From Flammeovirgaceae bacterium UBA2366 (GTDB lineage Bacteria; Bacteroidota; Bacteroidia; Cytophagales; Cyclobacteriaceae), in the NCBI GenBank assembly GCA_002344065.1, contig DDTK01000012.1:62001-126000 (forward strand): a stretch of 64,000 bases of DNA. The letters run 5' to 3'. This document shows positions 27,196 through 36,609 of the stretch, in pieces. A model generated the notes under the pieces. It made no database searches. It was not told the origin of the DNA and saw nothing but the letters and a program-made list of their open reading frames with translations. Both the position numbers and the translations under genes were made by a program. Every line of letters starts with the position of its first letter. The stretch's first letter is position 1.

Positions 27196-30081
27196 TCAAA
27201 GTTCCAACTCAATCGTCTCGCCCACACCAAATGCCTGACCCCCTTGTGAATCATCAGGCTTGTCGCTTTTCTTTTGTCGTGACTTTTTAACCTGATCATC
27301 ACCCTTGTCAACTGCCAACTGCCTACTGCCTACTTCTTTTTCTTCTTGCTGACTTTGGCTTTCCCCGAAGAGGCTTGCCTGCTCGACTTTTTGCTTTGTT
27401 TTTTTGCTTTGGTTGCTGTCGACTTTGTTTTGCTTTTTGGGCTCTTCGAAGAGGCTGGCTTGCTCGTTGGGATCCCCTTCTTTTTTTTTTTGCGACTCGC
27501 CACCCTTTCCGGTTTCGGTCGCCTCAATGTCGTCAGCTTCGTCAGGAGATTGCTCTTCCGGCTCGTCTGGTAAATGCACCTTCGCAACCTTGTATTGGCT
27601 GAGTCGGTTACCCAGGGCTTTCCAGCCCTTCACATCTACTACATCCTCCAGGTTAACGACCTCACTCACCTTACTTTTGCCCTTTCCTTTAATTAACTCA
27701 AGTTCAATTTCAGTTGTTTCGCTTGTTGTAACCAATACTAGGCGTGAGCCTATGGCTTCAGAGATAAACCCGAATTCTTTGTCGGCTGTGGTGGTTTCTA
27801 CCTTAAAACGCTTCACCATGTGCTGCTTCGACTCCCCATCCACGTACACCGCAGAGATCACTTTTTTCGGATTAAACTTCTCCACCACCAGGGTCTTTTC
27901 GGGATCGAATCGGGTGGTTAAATCATAACCAGTTATCCGATACGAACCGTTACGCATAAACGTGATGAGTTGATCATCGCCATCAAACTTGCCGAGGTAT
28001 TTACCCCTGCTGTCCTTGTTCAAACGACCGGCATCGGCATCATACCATAAGTTTAATTTGCTTAAGGTTGAGGTGCCTGCTTGCAGAAAGTCAACCCGCC
28101 TTAACGGGTACTTGGTCAATATATTACCACGCGCCCCGCGACCTTTCACTTCCAGGTCAGCAAAATCAAATTCAAAAACTTTTTTACGTGCTGTACTCGA
28201 CTGCGATAACTTTACTTCAACAATTTCGGCTTCACCATTTGGGTTACCACTTACGTAGTAAATGCGTGAGTTCGGATGACCTTGTGTAAGATCATATTCT
28301 TTATCGCGAATGACACCGGGCATTGTAAAACGTTTCACAAAACCTTTACCGGATTTTCCATCGGAGTAGATGAGGTTGTACACCATACGGTCATCACCCT
28401 TTTTCCAAACGCCTATGTACAGAATATCCTTACCCATAAAGACGCGCTCGGCTATACGACTGATCAACGCCTTACCATCTTTACGAATAACGATGATGTC
28501 ATCAAGCTCGGAGCAATCGCAGATGTATTCATCACGTTTCAGTCCGTACCCAACAAAACCATCGGTGCGGTTTACATAAAGCTTTTGGTTGATGGCTATT
28601 ACTTCCGTTGCGGTAACAGATTGGAAGCTCTTGATCTCGGTTTTGCGCTCACGTCCCTTGCCATATTTATCCAGCAGATTCTGATAGTAGGAAATCGCGT
28701 AGTCGGTAAGGTGTTTCAGGTGGTGCTCTGTTTCCTTCAACTGCTTTTCAAGATCCTTAAGAAGTTCATCGGCCTTGAACGAGTCGAACTTGGAAATGCG
28801 TTTGATCTTGATTTCCGTAAGCCGAACAATATCATCGGTGGTAATTTCCCTGTAAAACTTCTTTTTATGAGGTTTTAGTCCCCTATCGATGGTTTTGATG
28901 ACTTCTTCCCAGCTTTCGCATTCCTCAATATCGCGGTAGATGCGGTTTTCAATGAAAATCTTCTCCAAAGACGAAAACAGGATTTTCTCCTTTAATTCCG
29001 CCTTTTCAATCTCCAGTTCCTGCTTAAGCAGCTTAACCGTTTGCTGGGTGTTATACTTCAGGATATCATTTACCGTCATGAATTGCGGCTTGTCTTCCAC
29101 AATCACACAGGCATTGGGTGAAATGCTGATTTCGCAATCTGTAAAGGCATAAAGGGCATCCATGGCCACTTCCGGAGATTGACCAGGCTGCAGGTGGATC
29201 TGTATCTCAACTTCCTTGGCAGTATTATCCACCACCTGTTTTACTTTAATCTGTCCCTTTTCACTGGCTTTCACAATGGATTCCATCAAAGAAGTAGTAG
29301 TGGTAGAGAAGGGTATCTCCCTGATAGTTAGCGTCTTTTTATCAACTATATCAATTTTTGCTCTGACCTTGATTTTGCCTCCCCTTAACCCTTGGTTGTA
29401 CTCAGAAAAATCAGCAATACCCCCGGTAGGAAAATCGGGATAGACCTTTGGGTTCTTGCCCTTTAGCACATCGATAGAGGCCTTAATCAGTTCACAGAAG
29501 TTATGGGGTAAGATCTTTGTAGAAAGCCCCACAGCAATACCTTCAACACCATTGGCCAGCAGCAGTGGAAATTTGACTGGAAGCGTTACCGGCTCCTTTT
29601 TACGGCCATCATACGAAAGCTGCCATTCGGTTGTCTGGGCGTTGTACACGACATCCAACGCGAATTTGGAAAGGCGGGCTTCTATGTATCGGGGAGCAGC
29701 GGCACTATCGCCCGTTCGCACATCGCCCCAGTTACCCTGGGTTTCGATTAGAATGTCTTTCTGACCGATGTTTACTATAGCCTCTCCTATTGCTGCATCA
29801 CCATGCGGATGGTATTGCATGGTATTACCGATCACATTAGCCACCTTATTAAAGCGGCCGTCATCCATCTCCTTAAGAGAGTGCATAATCCTGCGTTGTA
29901 CCGGCTTGAGGCCATCTTCGATGCGTGGCACGGCACGTTCCAGGATTACATAGGAAGCATAATCGAGAAACCAATTCTCGTACAGGCCGTCTACACCTAC
30001 AACAGAGTGTGCGCCATCGTCCCCTTTATTTTCAGCTTTTGACTTTTTTGGTCTAACAGGTGCTGACTTTTTCTTACTCAT
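27196..30081 (-). CDS. parC: DNA topoisomerase IV subunit A
   Basis: 961 residues. The N-terminal breakage-reunion domain has the active-site Tyr132 in AAAPRYIEARL and the HPHGDAAIGEAI motif. A C-terminal beta-pinwheel follows (about residues 510-830). The last 110 residues are Lys/Gln/Glu-rich, with EQASLF twice, and end GETIELEL. With ParE it decatenates daughter chromosomes using ATP. parE lies 15 bases upstream, same strand. The tail contains an 11-A run and a stretch (GSRQLAVDKG) made of intergenic repeat words. A GyrA role is less likely because of the partner gene. Confidence 0.93.
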   Translation of the reverse strand: MSKKKSAPVRPKKSKAENKGDDGAHSVVGVDGLYENWFLDYASYVILERAVPRIEDGLKPVQRRIMHSLKEMDDGRFNKVANVIGNTMQYHPHGDAAIGEAIVNIGQKDILIETQGNWGDVRTGDSAAAPRYIEARLSKFALDVVYNAQTTEWQLSYDGRKKEPVTLPVKFPLLLANGVEGIAVGLSTKILPHNFCELIKASIDVLKGKNPKVYPDFPTGGIADFSEYNQGLRGGKIKVRAKIDIVDKKTLTIREIPFSTTTTSLMESIVKASEKGQIKVKQVVDNTAKEVEIQIHLQPGQSPEVAMDALYAFTDCEISISPNACVIVEDKPQFMTVNDILKYNTQQTVKLLKQELEIEKAELKEKILFSSLEKIFIENRIYRDIEECESWEEVIKTIDRGLKPHKKKFYREITTDDIVRLTEIKIKRISKFDSFKADELLKDLEKQLKETEHHLKHLTDYAISYYQNLLDKYGKGRERKTEIKSFQSVTATEVIAINQKLYVNRTDGFVGYGLKRDEYICDCSELDDIIVIRKDGKALISRIAERVFMGKDILYIGVWKKGDDRMVYNLIYSDGKSGKGFVKRFTMPGVIRDKEYDLTQGHPNSRIYYVSGNPNGEAEIVEVKLSQSSTARKKVFEFDFADLEVKGRGARGNILTKYPLRRVDFLQAGTSTLSKLNLWYDADAGRLNKDSRGKYLGKFDGDDQLITFMRNGSYRITGYDLTTRFDPEKTLVVEKFNPKKVISAVYVDGESKQHMVKRFKVETTTADKEFGFISEAIGSRLVLVTTSETTEIELELIKGKGKSKVSEVVNLEDVVDVKGWKALGNRLSQYKVAKVHLPDEPEEQSPDEADDIEATETGKGGESQKKKEGDPNEQASLFEEPKKQNKVDSNQSKKTKQKVEQASLFGESQSQQEEKEVGSRQLAVDKGDDQVKKSRQKKSDKPDDSQGGQAFGVGETIELEL

Positions 30082-30096
30082 AGATTAAAAAATTCG

Positions 30097-32004
30097 CTAC
30101 TCAGCTTCAACAACTTCTTTTTCTTCAATACTTGCTTCAACCTTATCCAATTCAATCCGAAGGTTATCAATAATAAACTCCTGGCGATCGGGGGTATTCT
30201 TACCCATATAGAATTCCAGAATATCCTTCAAATGACTGTCTTTATGCAGCAATACCGGCTGCAGCCTGATGTTATCGCCAATAAACTTCCCGAATTCCTC
30301 GGGTGAAATTTCACCCAACCCCTTAAAGCGGGTGATCTCCGGCTTACTGCCCAGTTTGCTTACGGCATTTTGTTTTTCTTCTTCGCTGTAGCAATAAATG
30401 GTTTCCTTCTTATTCCGTACCCGGAAAAGTGGAGTTTCAAGGATGAACACATGTCCGGCCTTCACCAGATCAGGGAAGAACTGCAGGAAGAAGGTCATCA
30501 GCAACAAGCGAATGTGCATACCGTCAACATCGGCATCAGTAGCAATAATCACCTTATTATAACGAAGTGTATCCAGCCCATCTTCAATATTAAGCGCATG
30601 TTGCAACAGGTTAAATTCTTCGTTTTCGTAAACCACTTTTTTGGTTAAGCCAAAGCAGTTTAACGGCTTGCCTCTCAGTGAGAAAACAGCTTGTGTCTCT
30701 ACATTTCTTGACTTGGTTATGGATCCGCTGGCTGAATCTCCTTCTGTGATGAATACCATCGACCCGAACCCGCGTTCATCTTTTTCATCAAAATGAAAAC
30801 GGCAATCGCGAAGCTTTTTATTGTGAAGGTTGGCCTTTTTGGCTCGTTCATTCGCCAGTTTCTTTATACCAGCAATCTCCTTACGCTCACGTTCCGATTG
30901 CATAATGCGCTTGAGCATAGCATCGGCTACTGATGGGTTTTTATGCAGGTAAATTTCAATCTCCTTGGCTACAAAGTCGCCCACATACGATCGCACGGTT
31001 TGCCCATCGGGGGCCATGTTAAGCGATCCAAGCTTTGTTTTTGTCTGCGATTCAAAAACAGGTTCCTGCACCCGTACGGCAATAGCCGCAATGATACTGG
31101 AGCGGATATCGGAAGCATCAAAATCCTTTTTATAAAATTCACGCACGCCTTTGATCAGACCTTCGCGAAACGCGGCCAAATGGGTACCTCCCTGTGTTGT
31201 ATTCTGACCATTTACAAAAGAATAATACTCTTCTCCGTATTGATTACCATGTGAGAAGGCAAACTCAATATCGTTACCGGTAATGTGTACGATAGGATAG
31301 CGTAATTCCTCCGGCTCGGTTTTCTGCCTCAGCAGATCAAGCAAACCATCTTTGGAATAAAACTTTTTGCCGTTATAGTTAATGGTAAGGCCCGCATTCA
31401 GGAAAGCATAGTTCCACATCAGATCCTCAAGGTACTCGGGAATGAAGTGGTAGTTCTTGAACATGGTATTATCAGGCTCAAATTCAACCAGCGTACCATT
31501 ACGTTCACTGGTTTTGCTGGCCCGCGGGTCGTTGGTCAGTACACCCTTCTTGAATTCAGCCAGTTTACTTTGGCCATCGCGAAAGGCCTGAACTTTAAAG
31601 TAGCTGGACAAAGCGTTGACCGCCTTTGTACCAACACCATTCAATCCTACCGATTTCTGGAAGGCACCCGAATCGTATTTTGCACCGGTGTTGATCTTGG
31701 AAACCACATCCACCACCTTACCTAGGGGTATTCCCCGTCCATAATCACGTACGGTTACACCTTTATCAGTGATTTTGATGTCGATGGTCTTTCCATGCCC
31801 CATCATGTGCTCATCGATGGAGTTATCCATCACCTCTTTTACCAGCACATAAATGCCATCGTCTTTGGAAGAACCATCCCCCAGTTTACCAATGTACATA
31901 CCCGGACGAAGCCGGATGTGTTCCCGCCAGTCAAGCGACTTTATACTGTCTTCGGTGTAATCAAAAATGGAAGATGCTTTTTCAGGTTTTGAAGCTTTAG
32001 CCAT
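30097..32004 (-). CDS. parE: DNA topoisomerase IV subunit B
   Basis: 635 residues, the ATPase subunit. The GHKL fold shows EVMDNSIDEHMMGHG near residue 58, DYGRGIPLG and GLNGVGTKAVNALS. The Toprim domain shows EGDSASGSI near residue 422 and DADVDGMHIRLLLMTFFLQFFP. Length and the missing GyrB-type insertion fit ParE. It is first in the parE-parC operon. Mutations here are known in other bacteria to alter coumarin sensitivity, but nothing unusual is visible. Confidence 0.95.
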   Translation of the reverse strand: MAKASKPEKASSIFDYTEDSIKSLDWREHIRLRPGMYIGKLGDGSSKDDGIYVLVKEVMDNSIDEHMMGHGKTIDIKITDKGVTVRDYGRGIPLGKVVDVVSKINTGAKYDSGAFQKSVGLNGVGTKAVNALSSYFKVQAFRDGQSKLAEFKKGVLTNDPRASKTSERNGTLVEFEPDNTMFKNYHFIPEYLEDLMWNYAFLNAGLTINYNGKKFYSKDGLLDLLRQKTEPEELRYPIVHITGNDIEFAFSHGNQYGEEYYSFVNGQNTTQGGTHLAAFREGLIKGVREFYKKDFDASDIRSSIIAAIAVRVQEPVFESQTKTKLGSLNMAPDGQTVRSYVGDFVAKEIEIYLHKNPSVADAMLKRIMQSERERKEIAGIKKLANERAKKANLHNKKLRDCRFHFDEKDERGFGSMVFITEGDSASGSITKSRNVETQAVFSLRGKPLNCFGLTKKVVYENEEFNLLQHALNIEDGLDTLRYNKVIIATDADVDGMHIRLLLMTFFLQFFPDLVKAGHVFILETPLFRVRNKKETIYCYSEEEKQNAVSKLGSKPEITRFKGLGEISPEEFGKFIGDNIRLQPVLLHKDSHLKDILEFYMGKNTPDRQEFIIDNLRIELDKVEASIEEKEVVEAE

Positions 32005-32173
32005 AAAAATTTTAAAACAACCAGTTTAAAAAATGAGGTTATCTGCCAATAAAGTGAATTTTAACATCACTACAAGTGATTTGTAAAATTGTTGAACTAC
32101 AAAAATTTATAAACTGAAAGGATATAAATCGCTGATAAACAAGTCATAGAGAATTGAGTCTGAAACTTAAATA

Positions 32174-32602
32174 TCAGGATGAGAATTTTCTGTACAGCAC
32201 AATTAGCGGCCAACTGGTTATCCATACCCCGATAAGGCCTAAGCCAAAATAAAGCACAACCCCTACCCTGCCGAAATCAAATTTCTCGGTGCTGTTGTAA
32301 AGCCCGATGAAGCTAAAACCAATAATCAAAAATATGTTAATGGTTATGATCAGCCCGGTAAACCAGGTTCGAAAGGCCTCATCTGAAAGGGAAGATTTTC
32401 CGAAAACAAACGCCATGGTATTCACGATACCAACAATTGCCAGCCAGGCGTAAAACAACACATCCCGGTCGATAGCATAGGAAGAAACTTCCAGTTCCCG
32501 AATTACCACCTGCTCCGGCAAACCCGCATATATCCACATTAAATTGGCAACCACCGCCAAAAACGATATGAACCAAACCCCTCTGAAAACTTTTAAAATC
32601 AT
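32174..32602 (-). CDS. Four-helix membrane protein, unknown function
   Basis: 142 residues with hydrophobic segments near 5-25, 48-66, 82-102 and 114-136. No conserved catalytic or binding motif is visible. It is divergent from the fatty acid hydroxylase gene with a 38-base gap, so they share a promoter region. Relatives appear limited to Bacteroidota, judging from its general character only. Confidence 0.55.
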   Translation of the reverse strand: MILKVFRGVWFISFLAVVANLMWIYAGLPEQVVIRELEVSSYAIDRDVLFYAWLAIVGIVNTMAFVFGKSSLSDEAFRTWFTGLIITINIFLIIGFSFIGLYNSTEKFDFGRVGVVLYFGLGLIGVWITSWPLIVLYRKFSS

Positions 32603-32640
32603 GTTTGTAAATTAGCCCCGCAAATAAACAACAAAACACC

Positions 32641-33870
32641 TTGAACGTAAACCCGATTGTACTTTCCATTCCGATCTTTTTTATCTTGATTGGTGTAGAG
32701 TTACTGGTGGAACGCTTTACCCACCAGAAACTATACCGTTTGCCTGATGCCATCGCTAACCTTAGTTGCGGTATAACCAGTCAGCTTTCAGGATTGTTCC
32801 TCCGAATTTTTGCCATTGGTATTTACCAGTTTTTATTCGAGCACTTCGCATTCTTCACACTCGACCGTACGTGGTTTTATTGGCTGATGCTTTTTCTGCT
32901 TGCCGACCTGGCTTACTACTGGGCACACAGGATGAGCCATGAGATTAACCTGTTTTGGGGCGGACATGTGGTGCATCATCAAAGTGAAGAGTACAATCTT
33001 TCAGTTGCCCTGCGCCAGAGTTCGTTGCAAGTAGTATGGACGTTTGCTTTTAGCTTGCCCCTGGCTTTTATAGGCTTCAGAACCCTCGACTTTGCTTTGA
33101 TGTCTGCTTTTATAACGCTCTATCAATTCTGGATTCATACAGAAGCCATCAATAAAATGGGGTGGTTTGAGTACATTTTCAACACGCCCTCCCATCACCG
33201 GGTGCACCACGGACGTAATCCGAAGTATATCGATAAGAACCATGCAGGCACGTTAATTATCTGGGATAAGATGTTCGGTACGTTCCAGGAGGAAGAGGAA
33301 CGACCCACCTATGGTATTACCAAGCCTATTAACAGCTGGAACCCGGTATGGGCAAATGTTAGTCATTATGCCGATATGGCAAATGACCTGAAACGCATAC
33401 CAAAATGGAGTGACAGGATTAAGTTTCTTTTCATGAAGCCCGGCTGGCTTCCTGATTACCTCGGTGGTTATCGCACAGTACCTGAAGTGGACAAGGCAAC
33501 CTACCATAAGTATGATACCCCTGCTCCTATGGCCATGAATTATTATGTGCTTTTTCAATATACCTTATGTTTACTGGGTACCGCGTTGTTTTTATTCAAT
33601 GCTTCAAAATTTACGTTACTTGAAAAAGCTGGCATTACTGTTTTGATTTCGCTGGTGGTGGTGAATTGTGGTGTGCTGTTTGAAAACAAACGATGGGTGG
33701 TGTGGTCAGAGTGGATTAGAATTGTTACCTATCCTGCAGTGCTGGTAGCATTAACCTATTACCTAAGTTTACCCACTTGGTGTTACCCCCTTGCCGGTAT
33801 TTATTTTTTAATTTCATTCGTGTGGTTTTACACGCTAACCAAAAGGCATGCAACGGTACAACTGGCTTAA
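32641..33870 (+). CDS. Sterol desaturase / fatty acid hydroxylase family membrane protein
   Basis: 409 residues; the start is a TTG, with no earlier in-frame start before the divergent gene. The family's eight-histidine di-iron signature is present: HRMSHE near residue 97, HVVHHQSEEYN near 110, and SHHRVHHGRNPKYIDKNHAGTLIIWDKMFGTF near 184-217. Eight or more membrane segments surround it. It is an inner-membrane oxygenase that hydroxylates or desaturates lipid chains; the substrate cannot be told. It overlaps the next gene by 23 bases. Confidence 0.9.
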   Translation: MNVNPIVLSIPIFFILIGVELLVERFTHQKLYRLPDAIANLSCGITSQLSGLFLRIFAIGIYQFLFEHFAFFTLDRTWFYWLMLFLLADLAYYWAHRMSHEINLFWGGHVVHHQSEEYNLSVALRQSSLQVVWTFAFSLPLAFIGFRTLDFALMSAFITLYQFWIHTEAINKMGWFEYIFNTPSHHRVHHGRNPKYIDKNHAGTLIIWDKMFGTFQEEEERPTYGITKPINSWNPVWANVSHYADMANDLKRIPKWSDRIKFLFMKPGWLPDYLGGYRTVPEVDKATYHKYDTPAPMAMNYYVLFQYTLCLLGTALFLFNASKFTLLEKAGITVLISLVVVNCGVLFENKRWVVWSEWIRIVTYPAVLVALTYYLSLPTWCYPLAGIYFLISFVWFYTLTKRHATVQLA

Positions 33871-34219
33871 TCTCATTCTTATTCTGTTGCTCATGGGTTC
33901 CTGTGGAAAGCCACTACCCACACTGGAAAATGTTAATCTGCAGACCTGGAAGGAAGATTTGAATGGCTGCAAAGGCAAGCGACTGGAGATGCAGCAATCT
34001 GTAGCCGAGCAAAAAGATAAACTACTTGCCTTGGATGAAAAACAACTGATTAAATTACTAGGCCGGCCCGATCAGAACGAATTGTACAAACGCAATCAGA
34101 AATTCTATACTTATTTTCTCTCCCCGGCACCATCGTGTAATTCGTCATCATCGGGGTCGATTAAGCTTATTGTGCGCTTTAACGCGATGGGATTAGCTAA
34201 TGAGGTGACCGTTAACTGA
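33848..34219 (+). CDS. Small lipoprotein
   Basis: 123 residues. A signal peptide ends in the lipobox LLLMGSC (Cys at residue 19), so the protein is lipid-anchored. The mature part has a helix followed by LDEKQLIKLLGRPDQNELYKRNQKFYTYFL, resembling the helix-strand pattern of BamE/SmpA-like small lipoproteins. That resemblance is weak. It overlaps the hydroxylase gene by 23 bases and is probably cotranscribed. Confidence 0.7.
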   Translation: MQRYNWLNLILILLLMGSCGKPLPTLENVNLQTWKEDLNGCKGKRLEMQQSVAEQKDKLLALDEKQLIKLLGRPDQNELYKRNQKFYTYFLSPAPSCNSSSSGSIKLIVRFNAMGLANEVTVN

Positions 34220-34278
34220 TTTAGGCTTTCAGATTGACCTGAAATTTTGTAACTTCATTCCCATCAAACAGAAAAACC

Positions 34279-34686
34279 ATGCAGTTTCACCCGAATGAAA
34301 TGTTTCTGCTTTACAATCCACAGTCGAGCGATGGCAAGAAAACAAAAGCTATGGCCCTGGATATATGCAGTAACATTAATGAAGTTGACTCACTGAATGA
34401 AAAATTTGGGCCAACGTACTGGAAAGAAGTCATTACCATGCTCGGTGTGGAGCCTATGGCATTACTTGATCAATCACATCCTGACTTCAAATCAAAAGTT
34501 GGTAATCAAACCTATACGATGACGGGCTGGCTGGATGTTATCATGCACAACCCGCAACTCATTAAAAATCCGATTGCCATCTTTAATGGTAAAGCCATCA
34601 TTTGTCACCAACCCGCGGATATTTTGAAACTCGGAACTCCTAAAAGTGCCAGCAAGGTACTTCCTCATCTCAAACGGGAAGAGTAA
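34279..34686 (+). CDS. ArsC/Spx-like thioredoxin-fold protein without the redox cysteine
   Basis: 135 residues, the length of ArsC/Spx proteins. The fold order fits: strand LLYNPQSSDGKKTKAMA at the position of the usual CX5R loop, a central helical block, and the late NPIAIFNGKAIICHQPADIL segment that matches the conserved end of ArsC. The catalytic cysteine at the N-terminal loop is replaced (Pro-Gln-Ser-Ser), so reductase activity is unlikely. The single Cys near residue 114 is not in the active position. A regulatory or binding role is inferred. Confidence 0.72.
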   Translation: MQFHPNEMFLLYNPQSSDGKKTKAMALDICSNINEVDSLNEKFGPTYWKEVITMLGVEPMALLDQSHPDFKSKVGNQTYTMTGWLDVIMHNPQLIKNPIAIFNGKAIICHQPADILKLGTPKSASKVLPHLKREE

Positions 34687-34689
34687 TAA

Positions 34690-35175
34690 TCAACTCATTA
34701 AAGCATTATGCGGAAGGCTCTGTCTCCGGGCTTTTGCTTTGTCGATGTTTCTTCGAAGCACATTCACCAATTCATCTTTTGATTTATAATTCAATGGATA
34801 GATTAGTGAAGTCTTGAAATAAAGCTCCTTACCGAGTTGCTCAGGGTGATACAAGTTTACTTTATACACACCACCAAGCGATTCAATTTCTACGGATTCA
34901 ATATTTTCTAACGGGATAATATAATCCTGTTGCTTTTGATACACATACAGGAATTCCGGATCGAAAGAAACCTGCTGAAACTTTTCAATAATCTGAACAC
35001 CTCTATAAAACATCCATCCATAAACAGTAGTCTGAATAACAGCGAATCCCCATCCCACTCTGATCGATAAAATAGCAATGCAGCTAAAGGCAACAATGTA
35101 AAGGATGTATAAATACCATCGGTATGGCCCCAAAAAACGTGAGGATAAACGAACGGTTTTTTGTTTTTCAGCCAT
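34690..35175 (-). CDS. Membrane-anchored protein, unknown function
   Basis: 161 residues from the ATG at 35175 (MAEKQKTVRLSSRF); longer in-frame starts would run into the divergent dehydrogenase gene. Two hydrophobic segments (about residues 20-60) are followed by a soluble domain of about 95 residues with PH-like beta strands (FLYVYQKQQDYIIPLENIESVEIESLGGVYKVNLYH). Such domains bind lipids or membrane surfaces in some families. The function here is unknown. Confidence 0.6.
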   Translation of the reverse strand: MAEKQKTVRLSSRFLGPYRWYLYILYIVAFSCIAILSIRVGWGFAVIQTTVYGWMFYRGVQIIEKFQQVSFDPEFLYVYQKQQDYIIPLENIESVEIESLGGVYKVNLYHPEQLGKELYFKTSLIYPLNYKSKDELVNVLRRNIDKAKARRQSLPHNALMS

Positions 35176-35186
35176 GGTGTAAAGTA

Positions 35187-35194
35187 TATCTTTG
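35187..35194 (+). promoter_or_regulatory. -7 box of the 3-hydroxyacyl-CoA dehydrogenase promoter
   Basis: TATCTTTG followed by CG fits the Bacteroidota TAnnTTTG consensus and lies 22 bases before the ATG. The -33 region is T-rich but not a perfect TTTG. Confidence 0.5.
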
Positions 35195-35215
35195 CGCCAC
35201 AAATTACGAATTGAT

Positions 35216-36103
35216 ATGAAACAGATAGCAGTAATTGGTTCCGGTACTATGGGCAACGGTATAGCGCATGTCTTCGCGCAATACGGTTATTCGGTTAACC
35301 TGGTTGACATCTCAGCAGATGCATTGAAAAAGGCATTGAGCACCATTGAAAAAAACCTTGAGCGTCAGGTAAGCAAACAAGCCATTACTGAGGACACGCG
35401 CAAGCAGGCGCTGGCAAACATCAGCACCCACACCGACTTAAAAACTGGCGTATCCCAAGCCGATTTATTGGTAGAAGCTGCGACTGAAAATGTTGATCTG
35501 AAACTTAAAATCTTTAAAGACCTGGATGCTTTCACAAAACCAGAAGCTATTTTGGCTTCCAATACCTCATCCATTTCCATTACCAAAATAGCTTCCGTTA
35601 CCAACCGGCCCGACAAGGTAATCGGTATGCACTTTATGAACCCCGTGCCGGTAATGAAATTGGTTGAGGTTATAAGAGGTTACAACACCAGCGATGAGGT
35701 GACGAGCACTATTATGAGTCTATCCAAAATGCTGGAGAAAGTTCCGGTGGAGGTGAACGACTATCCGGGCTTTATAGCCAATCGCATCTTAATGCCTATG
35801 ATCAATGAAGCTATCTATTCACTTTACGAAGGGGTGGCCGGAGTAAGTGAAATTGATACCGTTATGAAATTAGGTATGGCCCACCCTATGGGACCATTAC
35901 AGTTAGCAGATTTTATCGGGCTGGATGTTTGCCTCGCTATCCTTAAAGTACTGCACGATGGATTCGGTAATCCTAAATACGCACCATGCCCGCTATTGGT
36001 AAACATGGTACAGGCCGGTCACAAAGGCGTGAAATCCGGAAGTGGATTTTATAAATACACTCCCGGGAGTAAAGATCTTGTTGTAGCTGATCAGTTTAAG
36101 TAG
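35216..36103 (+). CDS. hbd: 3-hydroxybutyryl-CoA dehydrogenase
   Basis: 295 residues from the ATG at 35216 (MKQIAVIGSGTMGNGIAHVFA), which begins directly with the NAD-binding Rossmann motif GSGTMG. The conserved HFMNPVPVMKLVEVI block with the catalytic His lies around residue 140, and EVNDYPGFIANRILMPMINEAIY follows. The C-terminal domain ends GVKSGSGFYKY. It interconverts 3-hydroxyacyl-CoA and 3-oxoacyl-CoA in short-chain fatty acid metabolism. It is alone, without beta-oxidation neighbours, so the direction is unclear. Confidence 0.92.
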   Translation: MKQIAVIGSGTMGNGIAHVFAQYGYSVNLVDISADALKKALSTIEKNLERQVSKQAITEDTRKQALANISTHTDLKTGVSQADLLVEAATENVDLKLKIFKDLDAFTKPEAILASNTSSISITKIASVTNRPDKVIGMHFMNPVPVMKLVEVIRGYNTSDEVTSTIMSLSKMLEKVPVEVNDYPGFIANRILMPMINEAIYSLYEGVAGVSEIDTVMKLGMAHPMGPLQLADFIGLDVCLAILKVLHDGFGNPKYAPCPLLVNMVQAGHKGVKSGSGFYKYTPGSKDLVVADQFK

Positions 36104-36186
36104 TTGTGAGTTGGTAGTTGTTCGCTTAAACTAAAATCAAACTACCAAAGCTTTCAACCAACAACCGTTAACTACCAACCATTAAC
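36104..36186. repeat. Word-repeat spacer (AACTACCAAC type)
   Basis: Between hbd and mscL the words GTTGGTAGTTG and its complement CAACTACCAAC-like strings (AACCAACAACC, AACTACCAACC) recur. They can pair to form a hairpin that could act as a weak terminator for both convergent genes. Confidence 0.6.
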
Positions 36187-36560
36187 TATTTTTTCAGCAA
36201 ATCCCTGATCTCGGTCAACAATTGCACATCCGCGGGTGGAGGTGCCGGAGCGGCAGGGGCAGCTTCTTCTTTTTTCTTGGCGGCATTGATTCCTTTAACG
36301 ATCAGGAATAAAACGAAGGCAATAATGACAAAATTTAAAACGCCTGCCAGAAAATTACCATACTTCACGGTTCCCCACAAAGTTAGTTCACTTAGTTCGG
36401 TAAGCTGCGCAGCTTCAAGGGCAGGCTTAAGCAGTAAAGGTGTTATTACATCGTCAATCAAAGAGCTGACGATTTTACCAAAAGCGCCACCGATAATTAC
36501 ACCAATGGCCAAGTCGATAACGTTGCCACGCATGGCAAATTTTTTGAATTCCTGTAACAT
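36186..36560 (-). CDS. mscL: Large-conductance mechanosensitive channel
   Basis: 124 residues. The MscL signature FKKFAMRGNVIDLAIGVIIGGAFGKIVSSLIDD opens the protein (TM1 gate), TM2 lies near residues 72-92, and the C-terminal part is an Ala/Pro-rich linker with a charged helix (LLTEIRDLLKK). A homopentamer in the inner membrane, it opens on membrane tension to release solutes during hypo-osmotic shock. Monocistronic. Confidence 0.95.
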   Translation of the reverse strand: MLQEFKKFAMRGNVIDLAIGVIIGGAFGKIVSSLIDDVITPLLLKPALEAAQLTELSELTLWGTVKYGNFLAGVLNFVIIAFVLFLIVKGINAAKKKEEAAPAAPAPPPADVQLLTEIRDLLKK

Positions 36561-36581
36561 AGATTTAGAAGGTTAATTGTC

Positions 36582-36589
36582 CAAACATA
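36582..36589 (-). promoter_or_regulatory. Possible -7 box for mscL
   Basis: On the minus strand the sequence reads TATGTTTG, matching TAnnTTTG, 21 bases before the mscL start. No clear -33 TTTG is seen. Confidence 0.35.
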
Positions 36590-36609
36590 GTCAGTAAAGC
36601 GGAAAAATA

